A stretch of DNA of 64,000 nucleotides from positions 3,987,001-4,051,000 of the forward strand of contig JAWHQI010000028.1 in NCBI GenBank assembly GCA_033032865.1, given 5' to 3'. The notes below the pieces were generated by a model. That model saw nothing but the letters and a program-made list of their open reading frames with translations, ran no database searches and was not told the DNA's origin. Both the position numbers and the translations under genes were made by a program. The stretch comes from Dactylorhiza incarnata (Eukaryota > Streptophyta > Magnoliopsida > Asparagales > Orchidaceae). Position 1 is the stretch's first letter. Every line of letters starts with the position of its first letter. Shown one piece after another: positions 53,222 to 62,830 of this stretch.

Positions 53222-53547
53222 AAGTAAAAATATTTTCACGTGGGAGAAAACTGTGTTTGTTGAAAGCATTCTTGTTGCGCATGCTGCACATTGAGAACAC
53301 TGCGACAATTAGAGTACTGTTTTTGTAGGCCGAAAGATATGCACGTGGAATCTTGTGCCTATTGCAGTAGTGTGCGTCTATGTGTGTTTGTGTATGTGTT
53401 CTACTTTAAATGTGTATGTGTTCTACTTTAAGCTTCATTCACATTGACTAATACCCTTTATTTTTTTTTGCTGATTTTCATTTGCGTAACATCTTTTGGC
53501 GTGGAAGCCCAAAATGTTTGATGTCCCTTCCTTTTAACTTTTTTTAG

Positions 53548-53645
53548 TACAGAGATATGATCCAACATATCAGGCAACAAAGTTACATTTTGAAGACTTG
53601 GCTAAGAGATATGGCAATCCTATTATTGTGCTTAATCTAATTAAG
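53548..53645 (+). CDS. SAC-domain phosphoinositide phosphatase, exon iii
   Basis: This 98-nt exon starts after CTTTTTTTAG and reads (L)QRYDPTYQATKLHFEDLAKR, then YGNPIIVLNLIK, ending in frame before GTGAGT. YQATKLHFEDL..RYGNPII.LNL is a standard SAC-domain block directly after the PDIIL of the 46-kb exon. It has no stops. The acceptor was chosen at TTTTAG|TACAG because it completes the split Leu codon; the alternative AG five bases further (TACAG|AGAT) would break the frame. The next exon, which should lead to the CX5R catalytic motif, was not found before 64000. Confidence 0.95.
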
Positions 53646-54431
53646 GTGAGTTATTTCTTTTGTTTGCATTTTGTTTCCTGCATTTTTGGTTAGATAAGTT
53701 CGTTTTGCTATTATCCTGCATTTTGTTTCCTGCATTTTGTGCTTAATCTAAATGAGGTGTTTCTTTTTTGTGATTTATCAATTGGCTAAATTGGTGAAAA
53801 ATGATATCTGGAGCTTTTCCATTTATGCTTGTAAATTGAAGGTGATTTTATATGTCGCTTTATTTATTTTTTGTTTATTTAATTCTTTTATTATACTAAA
53901 TTTAATTCAAACTTTTAACTGTTCGTCATAATTTCAGATTTCATTTTATGACAAATTTTGTTAATGGATGAGTTTAGAAGAGGCAAAAAACCACTGACAT
54001 TGATACAGTGTCCTTTTTGATCTTTCTGTTGCTAGAAATTTATACAGCTGATAGAAATATTTATTCCTCTAGCTAGATAGGATGTTCTAAGAAATGGTTG
54101 GAAAAAAGCTCTTGCTTCAGCTTGCTTAAATGACGCTGCATATTTACAAATTTTTTGTGGAACTTAAAATTATGTATAGCCATGGTATATGTTCTGAACT
54201 TCGTGATTCTGCCTTTTAAATTTTGTTCTTCAATTGGGTGTTTTTTTGGAAATTCAAAATGATTTAAAATTTTTGGTTTTATGAAGTCAGAATGTATGGA
54301 GGCTTGAGGGCTGCATTTTAGATGTTGCAAAGCTGTGTAAAATTTTCTGCCTGATTTTATTTAAGGGTGTACCTAACTCCATGAAGTGCTCTCACTATTA
54401 AAATCCGAGGAGTTGATATATGCAATCTTAC

Positions 54432-54625
54432 TGTTAAAGCCCAAGATTAAAAGCCCCAAAAGCGGCCCATTGTACATTTCTCTTTCTTGCATTTAGTCCA
54501 CATCTCCAAATGGAAATTCTTCATCTTCCTCTACTCTATATAAAGAGGGGAGCTCTCATGTAATATATATATTTTTTGGAATAATATCATTTAATATTTC
54601 ATGTTCTCACATGGTATCAGAGCGG
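54432..54625 (+). repeat. Copia 2 5' LTR and PBS
   Basis: The LTR starts TGTTAAAGCCCAAG and ends TGTTCTCACA (54611). TATATAAAG near 54537-54545 is the promoter box. TGGTATCAGAGCGG (54612-54625) follows with no spacer. Confidence 0.9.
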
Positions 54626-55450
54626 ACATAATTCCTTGCTGCTCTCCTCTCGCGTGATTTTTCTTGGCCTTCACATGAAATCTTTTCGGTCTCGTGTGGA
54701 TATTCCCAGCCTCACACAAATTAAACCGTACAGGTACTCGTTACATCCGCACCAGTACTCGCTACCTCTTGGGTCCTTTTCGACGAGGCAACCTTCATGG
54801 AGATAGCCTCCCTTCACGGGATATTTATAAACTTTATTGTGCTAAAGCTCTCGCCGCTCCTTTGCGCACTTTTGCGAGTCCTTCACAGCGTCGACGAGAA
54901 GCTCCAGTGAGAACTCTGCCTCCTGCTAGTCGCGAGACGTCTCCCTGGCTGCAACACTCGCCGCTTCAGCTCGTTGAGCCCGCATCCATCCAGAACTTGA
55001 AGAACACGCTGATCCCGTGAGCTCGACGATCCATCCCAAGTAGTTTCCATCGATCTCGTGGACTCAACACTTGTCAAACTCAACAGTTCCACTTCGCTTC
55101 TGAAGTATTCGCCGATCCTGTGGAGTCAGCGCTCGCCGACTCGCGGATCCATCTCGCTAGTTTGTGGGTCCTGACGAGATCCCATCTGTGCGAGCTCCTC
55201 TTTGCTAACATCGGTCTCGAGAAATCATTCGACGCATCCACTTTTGCTTCCCGCCAGCTCCTGCGAGTTCGCGCCTCCTACGAACTTGTCGTGCCTTCCT
55301 ATGAACTCCTGAGAGCTCAGTGCTTGTCGCCACCCTCCCAAATCCTCCTGCGAGTTCTCCTTCCACCACGAATTTTCCTGCGTGCTTCTGCGAGCTCTCC
55401 TTTTGCCGTCGCCGCCTCTCCTGCCGTGCTCACCACACTTGTTTTCAACT

Positions 55451-56350
55451 ATGGCCAATCTACCACTTCCTTCTACTCCCTCCGACATTACGCCTCCCAC
55501 AATCATTTCTAGTTCCTCTGGAAATCTTTGCACGATGTCAAAATTAACTGGACCAAGTTATCCAGATTAGAGTGTCACAGTCACCTTCGTTTTGCTCTCT
55601 CAACGCAAACACCACCATCTCACTGACGCTCCTCCTGACCCCGCGTCTCTTGCATATGCTGCTTGGGACGCCAATGATGCTCTTGTTCGCATTGACTTGC
55701 AAACAACCTTTCTGATGCATGCTTGCCCATCATCCGCCATGATAACACTGTGAAGGCAGCTTGGGATGATCTTGCGGCCCTTTATTCAAGGTTGCAAAAA
55801 CATCTCACATATACACCTTGTATTCAGATCTATTTTCTTGGCCAATTCTCTCCCAATGTTGCGTATCAGGAAGTTCAATCTCTCGGTGCAGAACTTCTCC
55901 GGTATCTCCCCTTCTCTGCTGACCTTGCCACTCAACAAATTTTTTTCAGGAACTCCTAGTGGCCTGCTATCTTCTTTGTCTTCCAGATTCTTGCGAGATC
56001 CACCAAAAATCCTGGGAGAACCTGACAGTCCCACCTTGGATGCAATTGCCACTTACATCTCTGATGTTATTAACATTTTGCAGCGGCCTCCGATTGTGTC
56101 CCCTCTGTCCTTTGACAATTTTGCTCATGCAACCGATCGTAGAGCTCAACGCGGTCGTGGTGGTCATGTCGGGGGTCGTGGGGGACCTCGCCCTCTTTGT
56201 TCCCTTTGTAGCCTACTTGTCCATCTTGTCAAGAAATGCTTTGTGAAGCATCCTTATCTCTGTCCTCAGGCCCATGTCAGCACTACTACGCCTGAGCCTT
56301 CTGCCTCACCGTTCACCCCGCCACCAGAGTTCGTCCGCTTCTGCAGATAT
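55451..56350 (+). pseudogene. Copia 2 Gag
   Basis: From ATG 55451 it reads MANLPLPSTPSDITPPTIIS, with a stop after GPSYPD (W to stop). In other frames LAYAAWDANDALVRIDLQTT, VKAAWDDLAALYSRLQKHLT, VQSLGAELLRYLPFSADLAT and the knuckle CSLCSLLVHLVKKC (about 56197-56238) follow. All four zinc ligands are kept in the knuckle. The long leader 54626-55450 contains open frames (54694, 55120) with no recognisable domain. Confidence 0.78.
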
Positions 56351-56990
56351 TGAGGCTCTCATCAATGCCTCGAAGCAATCTGCCTCAATTGCCACTTTAT
56401 TAGGCAACCTTTATGTTGCTACTCAGGGTAAGTGACTCATCGACTCTGGTGCCTCTAATCATATGGCTGGATACCCTCTTGTCTTCTATCACCTCGAGAA
56501 ACATAATCGGCTACCTCCAGTTTTTGTGGTTGATGACTTTCCTGCTCTATTTTGTGGATTAAGGGTTGTGACTACTGCCTCTCTTCTGCAGTTCGACAAC
56601 ACTCTATTTGTCCCCAATTTTTCTTACAATTTATTGTCTGTCAATGCTCTCTCACGGCAATTACAATGCTCTATCTCATTTTCTCCCACTGCTTGTTATT
56701 TTCAAGATCTTCACTCGCAGAGGACGATTGCTACTGGAACTGGACACTGCGGTTTCTACTACCTTGACGATCTTCCCATTTTCTCTGCATCTGTCGTCTT
56801 CACTTCTCTACTCTAGTGACATTATCGCTTGGTCATCCGCCACTGTGTCTCCTCCACCAGTTCATGCTCTCTTTCAAGGACAACTCCACTTTAGAAGGCT
56901 TGTCAATATGACAAGCATCATCACACTACTTTTCCTGCTAAACTATGTACAAGTTCTGTTTGTCATTTTGACCTTGTTCATTTAGACATC
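56351..56990 (+). pseudogene. Copia 2 protease and GAG-pre-integrase
   Basis: IEALINASKQSASIATLLGN precedes a stop and LIDSGASNHMAGYP (about 56437-56478), the protease active site, intact. VPNFSYNLLSVNALSRQLQC, SQRTIATGTGHCGFYYLDDL (to 56816) lead to the pre-integrase part in another frame (HYRLGHPP near 56820-56843). Confidence 0.82.
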
Positions 56991-57990
56991 TGGGGTCCTA
57001 GTCCCACCAAATCTGTTGGTGGAGGTAGTCTGTACTTTGTAACTTTTATTGATGATTTCTATAGATGTAATTGAGTGTATCTTGTAAAAGAACGTTCTGA
57101 GTCTTTTCCAAAATTTATATTGAAATTTGCACTCAGTTCAGTATGTTGCTCAAAATTCTTCAAACCGATAATGCGAAGGAATACATGAGCCAACACTTCT
57201 TATCTTTCTGCACCTCCAACGATATTATTCATCAGACCAATTGTGTGCGTACGACCCAACAAACCGGGTGGGCGAAACAAAAAATCGTCATCTCTTTGAT
57301 TTTACTCAGAGACTCCTATGTCAGATAAATGTTCCTCGCTAATATTGGGGTCATGCAGTTCTCATTTTTTGTCTCATTAACCGTTTACCTTTTTCTACCC
57401 TTTAGTGTAAGACCCCTTTCTCTCTTCTATATCCGATTGGTACACCTTTCCCCCTCACCCAGTGGGTGTTTGGTTGTACTGCTTATGTCCACACTCCTGC
57501 GTCTGATTGCGATAAACTCTTTGCTCACGCCAATAAATATATCTTCGCGGGGTACTCTCAAACTCAGAAGGGCTATCACTGCTTCGACCTTATCTCCAAA
57601 TGTCAATATGTCTCGGCTGACGTCACATTTTTTGAGTCTACCCCTTATTTTTGTAAGGACGGAGGGCCTCTTACTCTAGACAACTCCCCTCCTCTCTCTA
57701 CCACCTCCTCCTACCTATGTTTCGTCGTTCCCTATCATTCATGCTCCTTCCCCAATTATCCCGCAGTCGACACCTTCTCCTGTACATGTACCTATAATTT
57801 AACCTTTTTATATCATTATCGTCAACGTCCTTCTTCCCCATCTGTCCTCACTCCTTCCACTCCAGAGTCCCCGCAGACAGCCCCCAGACCAACACTTTCC
57901 TCTTTGGAAGGTTCCCACACTTCAGTACACTTGGATTTGGATCTTCCCATTACTTTGCACAAAAGGGTAAGGGGGAGCACCTCTTAGTAA
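56990..57990 (+). pseudogene. Copia 2 integrase
   Basis: FIDDFYRC-like sequence is near 57047, LLKILQTDNAKEYMSQHFLS is at 57143-57202 and TTQQTGWAKQKIVIS near 57252. The motif normally reads NGVAERKN, so the catalytic Glu appears as Lys. MFGCTAYVHTPASDCDKLFA and GYSQTQKGYHCFDLISKCQY (57466-57610) form the integrase C-terminal region. The linker ends DLPITLHKRVRGSTS at 57987. Confidence 0.78.
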
Positions 57991-58153
57991 TGTTATCTCA
58001 TATGCCAATCTCTGTTCTTCATGCAACAAGTTTACATGGGCTCTCTCTACCACTACCAACAATCTGTCCGAATACGAAGTTGTGATCGTTGGGCTCCGCC
58101 TCACCCAGGAGTTGGGGATTCAGGACAATCAAGTTCACACATACCTGAACTTT
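57989..58153 (+). pseudogene. Gypsy-type second RNase H shred at the copia 2 end
   Basis: One frame reads SYANLCSS (copia-like linker), then FTWALSTTTNNLSEYEVVIV and GLRLTQELGIQDNQVHTY. The pattern TNN..EYE....GLRL..ELGI belongs to the extra RNase H domain of some plant gypsy elements and not to copia at this place. Element D starts at 58154. It suggests a copia/gypsy junction older than D. The similarity is short. Confidence 0.45.
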
Positions 58154-59433
58154 TGATGTGACCCTGTGATGTGACCCTTCCTAGGGCACATTTATTTTAT
58201 GTGGTTTTTATTTTCATGAACGTTGGTTTCTTTTCATGTACGTCTATTTTCCGTTGTTGCTCTTTGTGACCCGGCACGTGAAATTGACCACCTCACGTGA
58301 TCCTGAATAAAATGGTCCGGCATGAAGTGTGAGTGAGCGAGCGGCGGATTTCTTGGGTTAGTCTACTTGCTGAAATTATTAGAAAGAAAAGAAAACTCTA
58401 ACAATGTTTTTGTAAAAGAATAATAATATTAAAAAAGAACCCTATAAATGTGGTTTATGGCTGCCCTAAGAGGTAGGTTGGAATAAGGGAAAGAATATTC
58501 TTTCCCGTTATTCCCAGCTGCCCTTAATCCTTTTCACGGAAGCCCCGTCTGCCTCCCTGCGTCCTCCTGCAACGCCAACTCCAGTTCTAGCCCCGTCTGC
58601 CTCCTTGCATCCTCCTGCAACGCCGACGCCAGTTCCATCCCCGTCTTCCTCCTTGCGTCCTCCTGCAACACCGACGCCAGTTCCAGCCCCGTCTGCCTCC
58701 TTGCGTCCTCCTGCAACGCCGACGCCAGTTCCAGACCGTCCGCCTCCTTGCGCTCTCTTGCAAGGTCGACGCCCAGATCCAGCCCCCTCCGTCTCCCTGC
58801 ATCCCTCTTGCAAGCCGACGCCAACTCTAGCCAGCCCGCCTCCTTGCGCCCTCTTGCAAGGTCGACGCCCAGATCCATCCCCCTCCGTCTCCCTGCATCC
58901 CTCTTGCAACGCCGATGCCAGCTCCAGCCAGCCTGCCTCCTTGCGCCCTCCTGCAAACCAACAACTGAAGCCACCCCAATCCTTCCACTGACCACCCAGA
59001 TCTGTTTCAGCCCCCATTCACGCATCTCTACGCCAAACAAGCCACCGTTGTTGCTACTTGTTGCCGCGCGTCCTGCCGTGAATGTGCCGTGAAGAAGGTC
59101 AAAACGCCGTTGTGGAGTATCCTGGTGAGATCTCTCCTTTCCCCTCCTCTCAATCTCATTACTAGTGGTTTATCATTATAGTTTCAGCAAGTATTGTCTA
59201 TTCAAGTGTTGCGCACACTCGTTCTTTTCATTCCTTGCCATTATCTCTTGTCATATTAATTTCTTTGCTTGGAATGTGAACCTGCTACTCGAATATAAAT
59301 CCGCCGCTTGCTTGTGAGATGAATAGATTGTTTTTCAGTTTAAGAGGTGGTCTGTGAGTGTGGAAATAATTATAACTTGTGCTAAGTCTTTCTTCTATTA
59401 AATTTAAAGTTTCGTGAAGCACGATTTTCATCA
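58154..59433 (+). repeat. Element D 5' LTR
   Basis: It begins TGATGTGACCCTGTGATG and ends GCACGATTTTCATCA. TATAAAT (58443-58449) is the promoter box; the pyrimidine-rich tandem repeats listed next come directly after it. Only one LTR is in view, so the ends rest on the TGATG/CATCA pattern shared with A, B and C. Confidence 0.75.
58541..58980 (+). repeat. 48-bp tandem repeat in the D LTR
   Basis: GCCCCGTCTGCCTCCTTGCG, TCCTCCTGCAACGCCGACGC, CAGTTCCA repeats four times at 48-bp spacing, then a longer derived unit (about 105 bp, with CTCTTGCAAGGTCGACGCCCAG) repeats twice. As 48 is a multiple of 3, one frame stays open and gives a PSASLRPPATPTPVPA repeat. I regard this as a by-product of the repeat. 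Confidence 0.9.
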
Positions 59434-59452
59434 ATTTGGTGTGGCTGCTGGG
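59434..59452 (+). other. Element D primer-binding site (tRNA not identified)
   Basis: ATTTGGTGTGGCTGCTGGG follows the LTR directly and contains TGG at the right place. It is not the initiator-Met site used by A, B and C, and I cannot assign the tRNA. Confidence 0.45.
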
Positions 59453-59530
59453 ATATCTCACTCATATTGTGGGATAGCCGAGCAACATACGCTTCCGAAA
59501 TTTACGTTTAAGAGTTGTCAATTTAAATTC

Positions 59531-60700
59531 ATGGAGTCGAGAGTCGAACACCTAGAGGGAGATTTAGATGACATGGGAAGACGTATTGAAGAGCTCATGA
59601 CCACTGTCACCGCACTCACTGTGTCCATGAGAGATACAAACCAAGTCATGTTAGGGTTGCGCACTTCTGTAAACAACCTAGAAGCCCAATTTCACTTAGA
59701 GGGTCTCCCTGCACAACACCCCACACCTCCATAAACGGAACAACAACATGAACCCCAACCATTGTATCAAGAGAATAGGAATCTACCTAGGTGGGATGCT
59801 GGTATAAAATTGGATGTTGGGGACTTCGAAGGCACACTTGAGCCCGAGGCATGCCTAGATTGGTGTGATCGATTAGAGCGGTTCCTCAATTGGAAGCGCA
59901 CACCTGCCCACCAGCAGATGGAGTATGCTACCTTAAAACTGAAGGGACCTGCACTCACATGGTGGGGACAGGTCGAGCGGATGCGTTACACTATGAGAAA
60001 AACTCCTATCACTACTTGGATTAAGTTCAAAGCTCAACTCAAAAGGAGGTATGTTCCCGCCGATTTTATGCAGATCTTATGTCGTAGGTATCACAATCTT
60101 CGGCAAGAAAAACAAACCATCGACGTGTACACAAACGAATTTCTTGTACTCCAGTCACGTTTGGATTTGAGGGAGGAAGACCACATGGTCGTGGCCCGTT
60201 ATCTTAACGGACTACAATATGTGATACGTGACCAGTTAGAGCTTCATGATTTCCGAGACCTGGGAGAGATCTCGAGTCGAGCTCGCCGAGTGGAAGCCCT
60301 CCAGAGGACATCTGGTCAGAGACCTATGGATAAGACTCAGTACACCTCTTCATCGACGTCGACAGTTAGAACGATCCCATCGTCGGCGCCTGGTCTACCT
60401 TCCATCGTTAGACTCGCGCTGCCATCTCCTACCCATACGGGACCATCCTCGGTTTCCACTAAAGGGAAGGAAGTTGTCACCTCTAGACCTGTGTTTAGAT
60501 GCTACAAGTGTATGGATCCTGGACACAAATCCTCCGAATGTCCGAGGCGTCAGTTTACAGCCGTGGTTGAAGTTGACGATGGTCGAGATCCCGTATACGG
60601 GGTTTGGGAGAGTGACCTTGTTAGGGATTCAGAAGTCCCTCCTGAGAGCAAGTATGAGGTTGAGGGTGAGCAGCCGGATCAGTTGGTTTGTGTGCTACAA
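59531..60700 (+). pseudogene. Element D Gag
   Basis: ATG 59531 starts MESRVEHLEGDLDDMGRRIE, a coiled coil. An in-frame TAA lies near 59732, and the same frame continues to 60943. The core reads LDVGDFEGTLEPEACLDWCD, LKGPALTWWGQVERMRYTMR and RRYHNLRQEKQTIDVYTNEF. The CCHC knuckle CYKCMDPGHKSSEC (about 60499-60540) is intact. Gag would form the particle and bind RNA. Confidence 0.88.
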
Positions 60701-61257
60701 CATAGCCTATTGACTCCACGAGTCACTACTCATGATGCCTGGTTAAGGCATAATATTTTCCGTACTACCGCAACCGCTCGCATCCGAGAGCACTTTTGCT
60801 CTATCATCATAGACAACGGAAGCATGGAAAACTTTGTTTCCCAGCGCATGGTGGAGAAATTAAATCTAAAGTCCCAGAAGCTTGAGCGATCTTATGATTT
60901 ATCCTGGGTGACTAGCGACACCACGATGGTTATCTCCCAGTGATGCCTCGTAGAGTCCGCTATCAGGCCTACCTACTCTGACTCGGTATGGTGCGACGTC
61001 GCCCCTCTGGATGTGTGTCATGTTTTATTAGGACGACCATGGCAGTATGACAAACTTGTTACCCATGATGGGCGTATGAACTCTTATTCCTTCGAGCATC
61101 GCGATCGCAAGATAGTTCTTCCCCAGAAGAATTGTCTTGTGCCCCAAAGGTTAACACCTCCTATGTCAGTCCCACCAACCCTCCTTTGTCCACGCTCACC
61201 ACTATGTCATATCCTTCCGTCAATATGCTGCTGACGGAGTGACATTTTTGCCGAGAG
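60701..61257 (+). pseudogene. Element D protease
   Basis: LRHNIFRTTATARIREHFCS is followed by IIIDNGSMENFVSQRMVEKL (about 60808-60867). The active-site triad reads DNG in place of DSG. A TGA at 60941 interrupts it, then the same frame gives DVCHVLLGRPWQYDKLVTHD (61010-61070). The pattern matches element C. Confidence 0.82.
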
Positions 61258-62110
61258 ATGAGAGAGAGCGTCGTCACGTATATTCTAGTTAGTATCGAGT
61301 CCCCCACCTCCACTCGTGAGATTCCTGCAGCGGTCCGAGTGCTGGTCACAGTGTTTAGAGACCTCACTCCTGATGAACTACCAGACCAGTTACCTCCACT
61401 TAGGGACATCCAGCACTGCATTGACTTGATCCCAGGAGCGAGCCTACAACACTTACCCCATTATCGCATGTGCCCGAAGGAACACGAGGAGCTTAGGAGA
61501 CAGGTATCTGAGCTTCTCCAGAAAGGCCATGTGCAGGAGAGTCTTAGTCCCTGCGCTGTTCCGGCCCTTCTTGTCCCCACGAAGGACGGAACCTAGCGTA
61601 TGTGTGTTGATAGCCGCGCTATCAACAAGATCACTATCATGTATAGATTTTCGATTCCACGATTGACATGCTTGATATGTTGAGCGGAGCAAAGATTTTT
61701 TTCGAAGATCGATCTCAGAAGTGGCTACCATCAGATCCGGATCCGACCCGGTGATGAATGGAAAACCGCTTTCAAGACTAGAGAGGGACTATACGAGTGG
61801 TTGGTCATACCCTTCGTTTTGTCAATGCACCGAACACATTTATGAGACTGAACCAAGTCCTTAGACCCCTGATAAGGACTTGTGTCATCGTCTATTTTGA
61901 CGATATCCTCATCTACAACCTCGATCCTGACCAACACCTTAGACATCTTCGTCAGGTCCTTCAGAAGTGCACCTTTTTGACTAGCAGTCTTACCTTCTTA
62001 GGCTACATTGTCTCTTCTGAAGGGATCAAAGTGGATCAGGAGAAGATCCGAGCGATTGAGTCCTGGCCCACCCCAGGAACTTCACTGAGGCACGTGGATT
62101 TCATGGATTA
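61258..62110 (+). pseudogene. Element D reverse transcriptase
   Basis: [20 protein letters not shown] and [16 protein letters not shown] end at a TAG where Trp is expected (61594). [27 protein letters not shown] and [15 protein letters not shown] follow in other frames, then [20 protein letters not shown] (YFDD near 61896-61907) and VLQKCTFLTSSLTFLGYIVS. About 20 residues before KCTF seem deleted. Confidence 0.88.
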
Positions 62111-62830
62111 ACATCATTCTATCGACGTTTCATACACAATTTTAGCACCCACATAACACCAATTACTGATTGCCTCCGGAAAGGGCAATTCACCTGGACC
62201 GCTGAGGCTGAGCATGCGTTCCTCCTCATGAAGGAGAGAATGTCCGTGCTCCTGTTTTATAACTCGATTTTGAGAAGATTTTTGAGGTAGATTGCGATGC
62301 ATCTCACGTTAGTATAAGGGCTGTGTTGGGCCAAGATGGTCGACCCGTTGCATTTTACAGTGAGAAACTGAACGATGCGAAGACCAAGTATTCAACGTAT
62401 GACATTGAGTTTTTCGCCATCGTCCAAGCCCTTCGACACTGGCAACATTATTTGATTCAACGTGAGTTTGTGCTGAACACGGATCACGAAGTGTTGCGCC
62501 ATCTGAACTCCCAAAAGGAGGTCAGACGCCACGCTAAGTGGGTCGCCTTTCTGCAGGAGTACACTTTTTACATTAGGCACAAGCCCGGAGTTACCAACAG
62601 AGTTGCCAACGCCCTTAGCCGCCGCACACATCTGTTAGTGACTCTACAACCTAGGCTGTCCGACTTAGATTCCCAGAAGGACATGTATGCTACTGACCCT
62701 GATTTCAGTGAGGTGTGGGCAGAGTGTAGGTTACACGAGGCGGATGCGACAGGACATTTCTGTGTTAGCGAGGGCTACTTATTTAGGGGCACTAGGCTGT
62801 GTATTTGCCAGGGACAGTTACGATAGGCCT
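62111..62830 (+). pseudogene. Element D RNase H and integrase zinc-binding start
   Basis: The frame from 62323 reads MLGQDGRPVAFYSEKLNDAK, TYDIEFFAIVQALRHWQHYL, FVLNTDHEVLRHLNSQKEVR and HKPGVTNRVANALSRR. The acidic residues TDH and the ALSRR end are kept. It ends SEGYLFRGTRLCI with a stop at 62825. Confidence 0.88.

Larger units (their letters stand above)
46057..53547 (+). other. 7.5-kb intron of the SAC gene
   Basis: The donor is ATTATTT|GTAAGT and the acceptor is CTTTTTTTAG|TACAG. The spliced codon T|TA gives Leu in PDIILQRYDP. The intron holds a hAT transposon with a nested RTE LINE and a second RTE fragment. Confidence 0.92.
54432..57990 (+). mobile_element. Ty1/copia element 2, 3' truncated
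   Basis: A 180-bp 5' LTR (54432-54611), a tRNA-iMet primer site, a leader, gag, protease and integrase follow on the + strand. RT, RNase H and the 3' LTR are missing: the copia reading stops at the RT-approach linker near 57960-58010. Confidence 0.88.

Noticed and set aside
58541..59092. Proline-rich open frames on both strands in the D LTR
   Set aside because: They are produced by a 48-bp repeat (multiple of three) within an LTR; both strands are open together and no domain exists.
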